Below, one piece after another: positions 18,173 through 27,512 of a DNA stretch of 64,000 bases. The notes under the pieces were generated by a model. That model was given only the letters and a program-made list of their open reading frames with translations. It searched no databases and was not told where the DNA came from. Each line of letters starts with the position of its first letter. Positions within the stretch are counted from its first letter, which is position 1. The stretch lies in the NCBI RefSeq assembly GCF_024158035.1, contig NZ_JAMZEK010000001.1, positions 372,001-436,000 of the forward strand, in the 5' to 3' direction. The stretch is from Dyella lutea (GTDB lineage Bacteria > Pseudomonadota > Gammaproteobacteria > Xanthomonadales > Rhodanobacteraceae). The position numbers and the translations under genes were made by a program.

Positions 18173-19891
18173 ATGTCCAGGAAGAAGGTCGCCGACATCA
18201 TCATCGAGACGCTGGCCGAGGCCGGCGTGCAGCGCTGCTACGGTATCGTGGGTGACACGCTGAACCACATCACCGATGCGATCCGCCGCAGTCCGATCGC
18301 CTGGGTGCACATGCGGCACGAAGAGGCCGGCGCCATGGCCGCGGGCGGGGAGGCGCTGATCACCGGACGGCTGACGGCCTGTGCCGGTACCTGTGGACCG
18401 GGCAGCCTGCACTTCGTCAACGGGTTGTTCGAGGCTCATCGCAATCGCGCACCGGTGGTGCTGATCGCCACCCAGGTGGCGACCGCCGAGATGGGCATGG
18501 ACTTCCCGCAGGAAGTGGATCTGAAGGCGATCTACGACACCTGCAGTCACTTTTGCAGCTACATCCATCATCCGGCGCAGGCGCGCAGGGTCACCGCGCA
18601 GGCCGCGCAGGCGGCACTGAACCGCCGCGGTGCGGCGGTGATCATCGTGCCCGGCGACATCAGCAGCGCCGAGGTGGACGAGGGCCTGCCGTTCCGGCCG
18701 CACCAGCCGCAGCCGGTGCTGCGTCCCAGCGACGCCGAACTGGATGCGATCGCCGAACGGCTCAACGCCGGCAAGCGCGTGACGATCTACTGCGGCTCCG
18801 GCTGCGAGGGTGCGCACGACGAAGTGGTCGCACTGGCCGAGAAGATCCAGGCGCCGGTGGCGCATACCTCGCGCGCCAAGGATTTCATCGAGCCGGACAA
18901 CCCCTACAACGTCGGCATGACCGGCATCATCGGTGAACCCTCGGGATTCCGCGCGATCGACGCCTGCGACACCTTGCTGCTGCTCGGTGCGGACTTCGCC
19001 TGGAGCCAGTTCTACCCACATGAGGCCACCCTGATCCAGGTCGACAGCGACGCCACCCACCTGGGCCGCCGCCATCCCGTCGACCTAGCAGTGGTCGGCC
19101 ACGTGCGCGAGACGCTGCAGGCGTTGTTGCCACGGTTGCATCCGCGTGAGGATCACGCCTTCCTGCGCAACAGCCTGCGCCTTCGCGCCGACACGCGCGG
19201 GCGCGAGCGGGGCGAAGAGCATGCCGGTCACGACGGGCTGGTCCATCCGCAGTACCTGACGGCACTGATCGATCGCCACGCCGACGACGATGCGGTGTTC
19301 ACGGCCGATGGCGGCAGCCCGATGGTGTGGCTGTTGCGGCATGTGCGCAGCAACGGCCGGCGACGGACGCTCACCAGCCTGGTCCACGGCACCATGGCGA
19401 ACGCGATGCCCTCGGCGCTCGGCATCAAGAAGGCCCTGCCGCAGCGGCAGGTGATCGCGTTGTGCGGCGATGGCGGCCTGGCCATGCTGCTGGGCGACCT
19501 GCTCACCGCCGTGCAGGAAGACATCCCGATCAAGGTGGTCGTCTACAACAACGGTTCGCTCGGCTTCGTCGAGATGGAGCAGAAGGTGGAAGGTCTGCTC
19601 GACGCCTATACCGACCTGAAGAACCCCGACTTCGCCCGTCTCGCCGACGCAATGGGCATCTACGGCCGGCGGGTGGAAGGCGCAGACACGCTGGAGGAGG
19701 CGATCCAGGACGTGCTGTCGCGACCCGGGCCGGCCCTGATCGACGTGAGGGTCAACCGCTACGAACTGGTGATGCCGCCGAAGATCGAACCCGGCCAGGT
19801 GCTGCATACCGCGCTTTATTCGGCCAAGGCCGTGCTGAGCGGTCGCGGCGACGAGGTGGGCGAGCTGCTGCGCAGCAACTTCCTCGACTGA
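18173..19891 (+). CDS. poxB: Thiamine-pyrophosphate-dependent pyruvate oxidase / dehydrogenase (quinone), PoxB-like
   Basis: 572 residues from the ATG at 18173 (GGAG eight bases ahead). Three domains of the TPP-enzyme family: N-terminal PYR domain with the activating Glu in MRHEEAGAMAAGGEA, a central FAD-type domain, and a C-terminal PP domain with the TPP motif CGDGGLAMLLGDLLTAV-VVYNN. PoxB oxidises pyruvate to acetate and CO2 and gives electrons to ubiquinone at the inner membrane. The length is that of E. coli PoxB. A related acetolactate- or other TPP-enzyme role cannot be excluded from motifs alone. Acetate made here could be reused through acs at 42-44 kb. Confidence 0.87.
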   Translation: MSRKKVADIIIETLAEAGVQRCYGIVGDTLNHITDAIRRSPIAWVHMRHEEAGAMAAGGEALITGRLTACAGTCGPGSLHFVNGLFEAHRNRAPVVLIATQVATAEMGMDFPQEVDLKAIYDTCSHFCSYIHHPAQARRVTAQAAQAALNRRGAAVIIVPGDISSAEVDEGLPFRPHQPQPVLRPSDAELDAIAERLNAGKRVTIYCGSGCEGAHDEVVALAEKIQAPVAHTSRAKDFIEPDNPYNVGMTGIIGEPSGFRAIDACDTLLLLGADFAWSQFYPHEATLIQVDSDATHLGRRHPVDLAVVGHVRETLQALLPRLHPREDHAFLRNSLRLRADTRGRERGEEHAGHDGLVHPQYLTALIDRHADDDAVFTADGGSPMVWLLRHVRSNGRRRTLTSLVHGTMANAMPSALGIKKALPQRQVIALCGDGGLAMLLGDLLTAVQEDIPIKVVVYNNGSLGFVEMEQKVEGLLDAYTDLKNPDFARLADAMGIYGRRVEGADTLEEAIQDVLSRPGPALIDVRVNRYELVMPPKIEPGQVLHTALYSAKAVLSGRGDEVGELLRSNFLD

Positions 19892-20111
19892 AGGTCGGCT
19901 GGGAGCGACGCCTTGCCCGCCGCCCGGGCAGCACCGGCGGGCCGCCGCAGCCTGGCGCCGCGTTCGGCTGCGCCAGTGGTTCCCGCCCGGCAGCCGTCTC
20001 GCGGACCAGCGGCCGGGATGGCCCGCTACCTCAAGGGAAGCGCCGCCTGAGCGGGTCAACCCACCGCACGGAAGGGCGTTCGGGAGGAACCTTCCCACGC
20101 AGGAGCCGGCC

Positions 20112-20522
20112 ATGTCCCGTCCGCTGATATTCATCGCACTGCTCGGCTTCGGCCTGGTGTCCGTCCAGGCCATGGCGCAGGATGCATCCACCACGCCGCC
20201 CGCCGGTGCCCGTGTCGAAAAGGATCCGCAGCGCCAGGTCCGGCACCTCAGCCGCCTGCTCGACCTGAGCCCGCAGCAGGCCGCCGCATTGGCGCCGGTG
20301 ATCGCGCAACGCCAGCAGCAGCTGGCCCAGTTGCGGCAGGACCCGTCGATGGACAAGCGGGTGCGACGCGACCGGCTCCGCTCGATCCAGCGCGACACCG
20401 ACGCGCAGATCCAGTCGGTGCTGACCGACAGCCAGAAGCAGAAGTACGCGCAGTGGAAGCAGCAACTGCAGGAACGCCGTCAGCAGAAACGGCAGGGCAG
20501 CAGCGCCGCGGACGGCGAGTAG
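20112..20522 (+). CDS. Periplasmic helical protein, Spy/CpxP (LTXXQ)-like
   Basis: 136 residues with a signal peptide cleaved near VQAMAQ (residue ~23) and AGGAG upstream. The mature protein is mostly charged helix: QVRHLSRLLDLSPQQAAALAPVI and a LTDSQKQKYAQWKQQ segment, the pattern of LTXXQ-motif periplasmic chaperones. It is probably a stress-related chaperone or metal-binding protein. The 220 bp before it contains no recognisable gene. Assignment is by pattern; homology should be checked. Confidence 0.72.
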   Translation: MSRPLIFIALLGFGLVSVQAMAQDASTTPPAGARVEKDPQRQVRHLSRLLDLSPQQAAALAPVIAQRQQQLAQLRQDPSMDKRVRRDRLRSIQRDTDAQIQSVLTDSQKQKYAQWKQQLQERRQQKRQGSSAADGE

Positions 20523-20581
20523 GCACGGCACGCGATCGGCATCGCGTATGCTGGACGGCCTGATCGCTTTCCGGAGTGCGC

Positions 20582-21481
20582 ATGACCCGCATCGTCGTCG
20601 TGGGCAGCATCAACATGGATCTGGTGACGCTGGCGCCGCGCTTCCCCGCGGCGGGGGAGACGCTGCTGGGCGAACGCTTCCTCACCGTGCCGGGCGGCAA
20701 GGGCGCCAACCAGGCGGTAGCGGCGGCGCGACTCGGCGCGGAAGTGGCGCTGGTCGGCGCGCTGGGACGCGACGCGTTCGGCGAACAGCTCGCCCGCGGG
20801 CTGTCCGAGGAAGGCGTGGACACGACCCACGTGGCGTGGCGTGATGACGTCGGCAGCGGCACGGCATCGATCACCGTGGCCGAAGGCGACAACCAGATCG
20901 TCGTGGTTCCGGCCGCCAACGCCCATGTCACACCGGCCCAGGTCGAGGCCGCGCGGGCGCACATCGAGCGCGCCGACGCGGTGCTGGTGCAGATGGAAAT
21001 TCCGCTGGAAAGCGTCGAGGCGACCGTCCGGCTCGGCCGGTCGCTCGACGTGCCGGTGATCCTCAACCCGGCGCCGGCCCAGCCGCTGCCGACGGAATGG
21101 CTGGCAAGAGTGCGCTACCTCACGCCCAACCAGCATGAACTGGCGACCGTGCTCGGTGACGAGGGCCGGACCGACTTCCGCGAACTGATACGGCGCGCGC
21201 CCTGCCCCGTGGTACTGACCCGGGGCGGCGAGGGCGCGTGGTACCGCGAGCAGGGCGAACCGCGGCACCAGGCCGGGTTCGCCGTGGACGTGGTCGACAC
21301 CACCGGCGCCGGCGATACCTTCAATGGTGCGCTGGCGGTGTTCCTGCGCGAGGGACTCGAGACCGCCGTGCGCAAGGCCTGCGCCGCTGCCGCACTGTCG
21401 GTGACCCGGCTCGGCGCCCAGGGCGGCATGCCCCGCCGGGTCGAGCTTGATGCGTTTCTCGCCGGCCAGGCCAGCGCGTGA
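20582..21481 (+). CDS. rbsK: Ribokinase-like (PfkB family) sugar kinase
   Basis: 299 residues from the ATG at 20582 (GGAG six bases ahead). PfkB-family kinase with VVGSINMDLV, GGKGANQAVAAARLGA, NPAPAQPLP, LTPNQHE and the catalytic DTTGAGDTFNGAL, all typical of ribokinase. It would phosphorylate D-ribose, or possibly a ribosyl compound. Its last codon overlaps the GTG start of pnuC by four bases, so the two proteins are coupled. No ribose transporter or rbs repressor is near, which makes a nucleoside substrate such as nicotinamide riboside worth testing. Confidence 0.9.
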   Translation: MTRIVVVGSINMDLVTLAPRFPAAGETLLGERFLTVPGGKGANQAVAAARLGAEVALVGALGRDAFGEQLARGLSEEGVDTTHVAWRDDVGSGTASITVAEGDNQIVVVPAANAHVTPAQVEAARAHIERADAVLVQMEIPLESVEATVRLGRSLDVPVILNPAPAQPLPTEWLARVRYLTPNQHELATVLGDEGRTDFRELIRRAPCPVVLTRGGEGAWYREQGEPRHQAGFAVDVVDTTGAGDTFNGALAVFLREGLETAVRKACAAAALSVTRLGAQGGMPRRVELDAFLAGQASA

Positions 21482-22053
21482 GTGCGTTGGAGATCGCTGC
21501 CAACGTGCTGGCCGGGGCGTCGATCCTGCTGGCCGGACGCAACAGCGTGCACACCTGGTGGACCGGCATCGTGGGTTGCAGCCTGTTCGCCATCGTGTTC
21601 CTGCACAGCCGGCTGTATGCCGACGTGGTGCTGCAGGCGTTCTTCGTCGGCACCAGCGTCGTCGGCTGGTGGCAATGGCTGCACGGCCGCGACGGCGAGC
21701 AACTGCCGGTGACCGACCTGCCGCCGCGTCACCTTCTCGGACAGATGCTGGCGGGCGCCGCCGGGGCCGCGCTCTATGGCCTGCTGCTGCGCCGCTTCAC
21801 CAATGCCTACGCGCCGTTCCTGGACTCGACCGTGCTCGCCTTCAGCATCGTCGCGCAGTTGCTGATGATGCGTCGGCGCGTACAGAACTGGCCGTTCTGG
21901 CTGCTGGTCAACTCGATCGCCGTACCGTTGTATTTCAGCCGCGGTCTGTACCTCACCTCGGCGCTGTACGCGGTGTACTGGATCAACGCGCTGGTGTCAT
22001 GGCGGCACTGGCGCCGCTTGCGCGAGGCAACGGCGGGGCTCGCCATCGCCTGA
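21478..22053 (+). CDS. pnuC: PnuC-family nicotinamide riboside transporter
   Basis: 191 residues from a GTG that overlaps the rbsK stop (GTGA). Seven or so membrane segments. PnuC features: NSVHTWWTGIVGCSLFAIVF early, and WPFWLLVNSIAVPLYFSRGLY late, which hold the Asn/Trp residues that bind nicotinamide riboside in known structures. It moves the substrate by facilitated diffusion and needs a kinase to trap it. No nadR or NrtR gene is adjacent. Confidence 0.9.
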   Translation: MSALEIAANVLAGASILLAGRNSVHTWWTGIVGCSLFAIVFLHSRLYADVVLQAFFVGTSVVGWWQWLHGRDGEQLPVTDLPPRHLLGQMLAGAAGAALYGLLLRRFTNAYAPFLDSTVLAFSIVAQLLMMRRRVQNWPFWLLVNSIAVPLYFSRGLYLTSALYAVYWINALVSWRHWRRLREATAGLAIA

Positions 22054-22079
22054 TCCGCGGCGCTGGGCGCGAACAGGCG

Positions 22080-23429
22080 CTACTTGCCGATGCAGAACGA
22101 GCCGAAGATCGCGCCGAGCAGATCGTCACTGGTGTACGTGCCAGTGATCTCGCCCAGCGTGTGCTGGGCCTGGCGCAGTTCTTCCGCGGCAAGCTCACCC
22201 GCGCGCAACGCACCCAGCGCGTGGGCCGCCTGAGCCAGTCGGTTCCCGACCCGCCGCAACGCGTCGACGTGGCGGCGGCGCGCGCTGAAGGCACCTTCGC
22301 CACCGGTCTGACCCGCGAGCCGTTTGAACGCCTCGCGCAGTGCATCCACGCCGAGACCGGTACGCGCCGACAGCCATAGCGTCTGGATCGCGTCCACCGT
22401 CCCGGTGGCGGGAAGCCCGCCATCGCGGTCGATCTTGTTCACCACCACCACGCGCGTGATGTCCGGCGGGAGCGAGGTCAGCAGGGCCAGGTCCTCCGCG
22501 TGGTGCGCCTGTTCGGTCACCAGCAACGCGACGTCGGCCATGGCCAGTTCGCCATGCGCACGGCGCACGCCTTCGCGCTCGACCTCGTCCTCGGTATCGC
22601 GCAGCCCCGCGGTATCGGCCAGCTCCAGCGCGATGCCGTCGAGCCACACGGTTTCGCGCAGTACGTCGCGGGTGGTGCCGGCGATCGATGTGACGATGGC
22701 GCGATCCCGTCCGGCCAGCGCGTTGAGCAGGCTGGACTTGCCCGCGTTCGGCCGGCCGACGATGACCACCCGAAGGCCGTCGCTCAGCCGCACCCCGCGT
22801 TCGGCCTCTTGCAGCAATGCCGCGTGCCCGGCGCGCAACTCCTGCAGTTTCCGGGCAATGGCCGGATCGGCGAGAAAGTCGATTTCTTCCTCGGGAAAGT
22901 CGATCGCCGCTTCCACGTGCACGCGCAGGTCGATCAGTTGCTGCAGCAGATCGAGCACCCGGCGCGAAAAAGCGCCTTCCATCGACTGCAGCGCGGCCCG
23001 GGCCGCTGCTTGCGAGCGGGCCGCGACCAGATCGGCGACCGCCTCGGCCTGGGCGAGATCGAGCTTGCCGTTGAGGAATGCCCGCTCGGTGAACTCGCCG
23101 GGTCGGGCCAGTCGCGCACCTAGCGCGCATACCCGGCGCAGCAAGGCGTCGAGCAACACCACGCTGCCGTGTCCCTGCAATTCGAGCACGTGTTCGCCGG
23201 TGTAGGAATGCGGGGCCGGGAAGTACAGCAGCAGGCCGCGATCGATCAGCTCGCCGTCGGCGCCGCGGAAGGCGGCGAAGTGCGCATGCCGCGGCGTCGG
23301 CGCACGGCCGAGAAGGACCTGCGCGATTGCCGGGACGCCCGGCCCGGACACCCGCACCACGCCGACACCGGCCGCGCCTGCTGCGGTAGCGATGGCAGCG
23401 ATGGTGTCGTGGTTCGCGGTGGCATTCAC
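22080..23429 (-). CDS. mnmE: tRNA uridine-5-carboxymethylaminomethyl modification GTPase MnmE
   Basis: 449 residues from a GTG at 23429 preceded by GGGAG (8-base spacing); an ATG at 23447 would give 455, but it lies right behind a hairpin. N-terminal folate-binding domain (HDTIAAIATAAG, GEFTERAFLNGKLDLAQAEAV), G domain with GRPNAGKSSLLNAL, SIAGTTRD, DTAGLRD and NKID, and the C-terminal GSFCIGK with the essential Cys. Works with MnmG on wobble uridine of several tRNAs. It follows yidC on the same strand, the usual order at the origin. Confidence 0.95.
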   Translation of the reverse strand: MNATANHDTIAAIATAAGAAGVGVVRVSGPGVPAIAQVLLGRAPTPRHAHFAAFRGADGELIDRGLLLYFPAPHSYTGEHVLELQGHGSVVLLDALLRRVCALGARLARPGEFTERAFLNGKLDLAQAEAVADLVAARSQAAARAALQSMEGAFSRRVLDLLQQLIDLRVHVEAAIDFPEEEIDFLADPAIARKLQELRAGHAALLQEAERGVRLSDGLRVVIVGRPNAGKSSLLNALAGRDRAIVTSIAGTTRDVLRETVWLDGIALELADTAGLRDTEDEVEREGVRRAHGELAMADVALLVTEQAHHAEDLALLTSLPPDITRVVVVNKIDRDGGLPATGTVDAIQTLWLSARTGLGVDALREAFKRLAGQTGGEGAFSARRRHVDALRRVGNRLAQAAHALGALRAGELAAEELRQAQHTLGEITGTYTSDDLLGAIFGSFCIGK

Positions 23430-23450
23430 GCGGAGGACTCCCGACATGGA

Positions 23451-23473
23451 ACGGCCCGCCAGGGGCGGGCCGT
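23451..23473 (-). terminator. Hairpin between yidC and mnmE
   Basis: 10-bp stem ACGGCCCGCC / GGCGGGCCGT with a 3-base loop, starting five bases after the yidC stop. No T-run follows on the transcript, so it may be a partial terminator or an RNA stability/attenuation element. It would mask an ATG at 23447 and favours the GTG at 23429 as the mnmE start. Confidence 0.6.
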
Positions 23474-23478
23474 CCGGA

Positions 23479-25212
23479 TCAGCGGCTGGCCAGCGCCTTG
23501 GCGGCCTCGGCGCGATCGATACGTCGCGTGACCCACCACTGCTGCGCCAGACGGCACAGGCCGTTGACGATGTAGTACAGCACCAGGCCAGCAGGGAAGA
23601 AGGCAAACATCACGCCGAACATCAGCGGCATGAACTTCATCATCTTCGCCTGCGTCGGGTCCATGCCCGGCTGGGTCGGCATCATCCACTGGGTCATGAG
23701 CATCACGCCCATGTAGAGCACCGGCAGCACGAAGTACGGATCGGCCGCGGACAGGTCGTGGATCCAGCCGATGAACGGTGCCTGGCGCAGCTCCACGCTC
23801 TCGCGCAGCACGGTGTACAGAGCGAAGAAGATCGGGATGGTGATGAGGATCGGCAGGCAACCGGCGACCGGGTTGATCTTTTCCTTCTTGTACAGCTCCA
23901 TCATCGCCTGCTGCATCTTCTGCTTGTCGTCGCCGTAACGCTCCTTCAGCGCGTCCATCCGCGGCTTGAGCTTGCGCATGCGCGCGGCGGAAACGTACTG
24001 CGCCTCGCTGAGCTTATAGATCGCAAGGTTGATCAGCAGCACCAGCAGGATGATCGCGAAACCCCAGTTGCCGACCAGGTGGTGCAGGTGGGAGAGGATC
24101 CAGTGCAGTGGGCTGGCGACGATCGAGAAGATGCCGTAGTCCAAAGCCAGCTCGAAGCCCGGCGCCAGCGCGCCGAGCTGCTCGCGCAGCTTCGGTCCGA
24201 CGTACAGGCGGGCATCGGTGGTGCTGCTCTGACCCGGCGCCACGGTGATCGACGGGCCCATGTCGCGCACCAGATAGCGTGGGCCGTCCTGGTCGTTGAT
24301 CACCGTGCTGGAGAAGGTGTCGGCCTCGCTCGCCGGCGGCAGCCAGGCGGTGACGAAGTAGTGCTGCTCCATCGCCAGCCAGCCACCGGTGACCGGCTGG
24401 TTCAGCGGCTCCTTGGCAAATTTGTCGAAGGCCAGCTTGTCGAACTTGTGCTCCGGGCTGTACCACGCGGCACCGAAGAAGCTGTAGCGCGACTGGTCGG
24501 AGAACTTCGCCAGGAAATTGCTGTGCACCGGAGCCGGCGGCACCACACGCTGCAGCTGGCGGTAGGCGTTGCCGGTCCACGGCTTGGCGCTGCCGTTGTC
24601 GATCTTTTGGCTCAGGTCGACCACGTAGCTGCCGCGGTGCAGGGTGTAGCGCTTGATGACCTTCAGGCCGGAGGGGTCGGTCCAGGTGAGGTCCACGTTG
24701 AGCGCGTCCTGGCCGTTGGCCAGCGTGTAGCTGGCCTGCGTCGACTGGAACAGCGCGCGGTGGTCCGGCGCCGGGCCGGTGCCGCTGATCAGACCGTCCT
24801 GGGCGGCGAAGAAATGCGAGCCGGTATCGTCGAGCAGGCGGATCGGCGCGGGATCCGGATCCCTCTTCGTACGCGGTGTAACCGGGTAGTCCAGCAGTTC
24901 CGAGCGGACCAGGCTGCCGCCGCGGGTGTCGATGGTCAGCCGCAGCACGTCGGTGGTAACGGTGATCAGCTGTGTCTTGTCGCCGGCGGCCGGTTTGGCC
25001 ACCTCGTTCGACGGCAGCGCTGGCGTGGTCGGCACGGACGCACCCGGAACGCTTCCGTCAGCGGTGGTCGCAGCTGCCGGTGCGGCGGCGGTGCCTGCGG
25101 CCGCCACGGCGGGTACGGCTGGTTGCGGACCGTAGTCCTTTTCCCAGGCGTTCCACAGCAGGTAGGCCACGGCCACCAGGGCAAACAGGAGGAAGGTACG
25201 CGTTTGGTTCAT
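23479..25212 (-). CDS. yidC: Membrane protein insertase YidC
   Basis: 577 residues. N-terminal membrane anchor (FLLFALVAVAYLLWNAWE), a long low-complexity Ala/Pro/Thr linker, the periplasmic beta-domain (residues ~70-340), and the conserved C-terminal insertase with five membrane segments, including WGFAIILLVLLINLAIYKLSE, the positively charged cytoplasmic coiled loop (MRKLKPRMDALKERYGDDKQ) and NPVAGCLPILITIPIFFALY. It folds and inserts inner-membrane proteins, alone or with SecYEG. Located between rnpA and mnmE as usual. Confidence 0.97.
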   Translation of the reverse strand: MNQTRTFLLFALVAVAYLLWNAWEKDYGPQPAVPAVAAAGTAAAPAAATTADGSVPGASVPTTPALPSNEVAKPAAGDKTQLITVTTDVLRLTIDTRGGSLVRSELLDYPVTPRTKRDPDPAPIRLLDDTGSHFFAAQDGLISGTGPAPDHRALFQSTQASYTLANGQDALNVDLTWTDPSGLKVIKRYTLHRGSYVVDLSQKIDNGSAKPWTGNAYRQLQRVVPPAPVHSNFLAKFSDQSRYSFFGAAWYSPEHKFDKLAFDKFAKEPLNQPVTGGWLAMEQHYFVTAWLPPASEADTFSSTVINDQDGPRYLVRDMGPSITVAPGQSSTTDARLYVGPKLREQLGALAPGFELALDYGIFSIVASPLHWILSHLHHLVGNWGFAIILLVLLINLAIYKLSEAQYVSAARMRKLKPRMDALKERYGDDKQKMQQAMMELYKKEKINPVAGCLPILITIPIFFALYTVLRESVELRQAPFIGWIHDLSAADPYFVLPVLYMGVMLMTQWMMPTQPGMDPTQAKMMKFMPLMFGVMFAFFPAGLVLYYIVNGLCRLAQQWWVTRRIDRAEAAKALASR

Positions 25213-25267
25213 CGCGAGGCAGGTCCGGTGGGCGCGTCGCCAAGGCGCGGCGACGGAAGAAAATAGG

Positions 25268-25648
25268 TCAACGCGCGATTGTGCCGGCCGCGGGATCGGG
25301 CTTCAACGGCAGGAGCTTGCGCCACAACAGGTCAAGCTCGGCCAGCAATTCCGTTCCGGGCAAGTGTGCAGCTTGCTCGCGCGCCATCACCACGAGGTCG
25401 ATCGCGGGCAATTGGTGGCGAATGCGGCGGAATGATTCACGCACAAGACGCTTGATGCGGTTGCGCTCGACCGCGCGCTTGGAAACTCGCTTCGAGATCG
25501 CCAGGCCGAGCCGGGCGTGGCCGTGATCGTTCGGTCGATACCGCACAGAAAAACAGCGGCCGCCAAGGCGGCCGCTGGCGTGGCGCAGAGCGGCGAAATC
25601 ACCGGCGCGGCGAAGCCGCGCCTCGCGCGGCAGGCCGGCGGCACGCAT
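25268..25648 (-). CDS. rnpA: Ribonuclease P protein component
   Basis: 126 residues. Short basic protein that assists the RNase P RNA in 5' processing of tRNA. Visible: [16 protein letters not shown] at the N-terminus and the conserved RNA-binding helix [19 protein letters not shown]. It starts 14 bp after the rpmH stop, so both are read from the rpmH promoter. No yidD-like frame is present in the 55 bp between rnpA and yidC. Confidence 0.95.
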   Translation of the reverse strand: MRAAGLPREARLRRAGDFAALRHASGRLGGRCFSVRYRPNDHGHARLGLAISKRVSKRAVERNRIKRLVRESFRRIRHQLPAIDLVVMAREQAAHLPGTELLAELDLLWRKLLPLKPDPAAGTIAR

Positions 25649-25662
25649 GGCTTGCGCGCCGC

Positions 25663-25797
25663 TTACGGGATCAGGCGCTTGCGGCCCTTGGCGCGGCGCG
25701 CATTGAGAATCTTGCGACCGTCGGCCGTGGCCATGCGGGCACGAAAGCCGTGGGTGCGGGCGCGCTTGAGCTTGCTGGGCTGGAAGGTCCGCTTCAT
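25663..25797 (-). CDS. rpmH: 50S ribosomal protein L34
   Basis: 44 residues, the usual size: [18 protein letters not shown] at the start and [12 protein letters not shown] at the end are family hallmarks. A strong AGGAGGAA lies just upstream. It binds in the 50S subunit. First gene of rpmH-rnpA; the dnaA gene diverges from it. Confidence 0.98.
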   Translation of the reverse strand: MKRTFQPSKLKRARTHGFRARMATADGRKILNARRAKGRKRLIP

Positions 25798-25834
25798 GGC
25801 TTCCTCCTGATTAATGGTGAGAAAAAGGTTGGAA

Positions 25835-25864
25835 ATTATGCGGAGTTGCTTGACCTGCTGTCAA
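25835..25864 (-). promoter_or_regulatory. rpmH promoter
   Basis: On the minus strand: consensus -35 TTGACA (25859-25864), 18-bp spacer, -10 CATAAT (25835-25840), 38 bp from the rpmH start. Very close to the sigma-70 consensus. Confidence 0.75.
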
Positions 25865-25894
25865 ATAGCCCCTCGTCCGGGCTGTGGACGGGGG

Positions 25895-25903
25895 TGTGGA
25901 TAA
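25895..25903 (-). promoter_or_regulatory. DnaA box upstream of dnaA
   Basis: Perfect consensus TTATCCACA on the minus strand, between rpmH and dnaA. A degenerate copy (TGTGGACGG) lies 12 bp to the left at 25883. It could serve dnaA autoregulation or be part of the origin. Confidence 0.8.
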
Positions 25904-25989
25904 ATCTGCCATTCGCGGTGGATGGTGCTGTTAGACTTTCGCGTCCACCCTGCGCGCAAGCGCCCCTGCCGTGGTTGAAAGAACGATTC

Positions 25990-27336
25990 ATGAGTGATCT
26001 CTGGCGGCGCTGCCTCGAGCGTCTGGAAGGCGAGCTCGGCGCCGACGAACTGCACACCTGGCTGATGCCCCTGCAAGCGCGGGACGCGCATACCGGGCTG
26101 CAGTTGTTCGCCCCGAACCCCTACACCCTGGACACCGTTCGCGACCGCTACCTGGCGCGGATCGAAGCGGTGATCGAACAGCTCACCGGGCATGTGCTCG
26201 AGGTGCGTCTCGAAGTCGGGTCGAACACCTCACGCGCCCCGACGACGCGATCTGGGTCGGCCACTGCCCCCGCACGCCCGGCGGCAGTGGCCCAGGTCCC
26301 TCAGGGCGCGCCGTTCGTCCACAACCTGGACCCGCACTACACCTTCGAGACCTTCGTCGAGGGCAAGTCCAACCAGCTCGGCAAAGCGGCTGCCATCCAG
26401 GTGGCGACCAACCCGGGACGCGCCTACAACCCCCTGCTGCTGTATGGGGGCACCGGGCTGGGCAAGACCCATCTCATGCATGCCGCGGGCAATCTGATGC
26501 GCGAGCACAACCCGGACTTCAAGGTGCTGTACCTGCGCTCCGAGCAGTTCGTCGGCTCGATGATCGAGGCGCTGCGGACCAAGAGCATGGACCAGTTCAA
26601 GCAACGGTTCCGCTCGGTCGACGCCCTGCTGATCGACGATATTCAGTTCTTTGCCGGGAAGGACACTACGCAGGAAGAGTTCTTCCACACGTTCAACGCG
26701 CTGTTCGAGTCCAAACAGCAGATCATCCTCACCTGCGACCGCTACCCGAAGGAAGTGGACAAGCTCGAGCCGAGGCTGAAGTCGCGGCTGGGCTGGGGCC
26801 TTTCTGTGGCGATCGAACCGCCTGATTTCGAGACGCGCGCCGCGATCCTGCTGTCCAAGGCGCAGGACAAGGGCGTGCAGGTAAGCGAGAGCGTGGCGAT
26901 GTTGCTGGCCAAGCGTATCCGCTCCAACGTTCGTGACCTGGAAGGCGCGCTCAACACGCTCGCGGCCAAGGCCAACTTCTTCGGTCGACCGATCACCACC
27001 GATTTCGCGGAGGAAACCCTGCGCGACCTGCTGGCTACGCACGCCCAGGCTGTCACGGTACCGAACATCCAGAAGATCGTCGCCGAGTACTTCAACGTGC
27101 GTCTGCAGGACCTGTTGTCCAAACGGCGCGTGCGCTCGCTGGCGCGTCCGCGGCAGATGGCGATGGCGCTGGCGAAGGAACTGACCGAGCACAGCCTGCC
27201 CGAGATCGGGGAAGCATTCGGTGGGCGGGACCACACGACCGTCCTGCATGCCTGCCGGACGATCAAGAAGCTGTGCGAGACCGATGCACGCATGCGGCAG
27301 GACTGGGAGCAGCTCATCCGGACCCTTACCGGTTGA
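25990..27336 (+). CDS. dnaA: Chromosomal replication initiator protein DnaA
   Basis: 448 residues from the ATG at 25990. Domain I ([28 protein letters not shown]), a variable linker (domain II), the AAA+ domain with Walker [10 protein letters not shown] and the Walker B region [13 protein letters not shown], and domain IV with the DNA-binding signature [15 protein letters not shown]. It binds DnaA boxes and melts oriC. The promoter region includes one perfect DnaA box; another two lie just downstream of the gene. Confidence 0.98.
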   Translation: MSDLWRRCLERLEGELGADELHTWLMPLQARDAHTGLQLFAPNPYTLDTVRDRYLARIEAVIEQLTGHVLEVRLEVGSNTSRAPTTRSGSATAPARPAAVAQVPQGAPFVHNLDPHYTFETFVEGKSNQLGKAAAIQVATNPGRAYNPLLLYGGTGLGKTHLMHAAGNLMREHNPDFKVLYLRSEQFVGSMIEALRTKSMDQFKQRFRSVDALLIDDIQFFAGKDTTQEEFFHTFNALFESKQQIILTCDRYPKEVDKLEPRLKSRLGWGLSVAIEPPDFETRAAILLSKAQDKGVQVSESVAMLLAKRIRSNVRDLEGALNTLAAKANFFGRPITTDFAEETLRDLLATHAQAVTVPNIQKIVAEYFNVRLQDLLSKRRVRSLARPRQMAMALAKELTEHSLPEIGEAFGGRDHTTVLHACRTIKKLCETDARMRQDWEQLIRTLTG

Positions 27337-27385
27337 GGTTCGGCCCGGATCCAGCCACAAGCTCTTGATAAGACGTGCCGTAACT

Positions 27386-27394
27386 TGTGGATAA
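27386..27394 (-). promoter_or_regulatory. DnaA box 1 in oriC
   Basis: Perfect TTATCCACA consensus on the minus strand. Confidence 0.85.
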
Positions 27395-27419
27395 GCGGGG
27401 GATGTTTTGGCGTCGAAAT

Positions 27420-27428
27420 TTATCCACA
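27420..27428 (+). promoter_or_regulatory. DnaA box 2 in oriC
   Basis: Perfect TTATCCACA consensus on the plus strand, inverted relative to box 1, 34 bp from it (start to start). Confidence 0.85.
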
Positions 27429-27483
27429 ATTGGCGCACAGTCTCGCCAAGGCTTCAGACACAGGGTGGGTTTGCTGCAAAATT

Positions 27484-27512
27484 TTGATTTATAAGCAATG
27501 TTTGCCTAAATC
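27484..27512 (+). promoter_or_regulatory. Candidate dnaN promoter
   Basis: TTGATT (27484-27489), 17-bp spacer and TAAATC (27507-27512), within the A/T-rich part of oriC. Moderate match only. Confidence 0.4.

Noticed and set aside
19892-20111. Possible small gene in the 220-bp gap before the LTXXQ-like gene
   Set aside because: No frame with ribosome site or hydrophobic/charged pattern; GC-rich short inverted repeats only.
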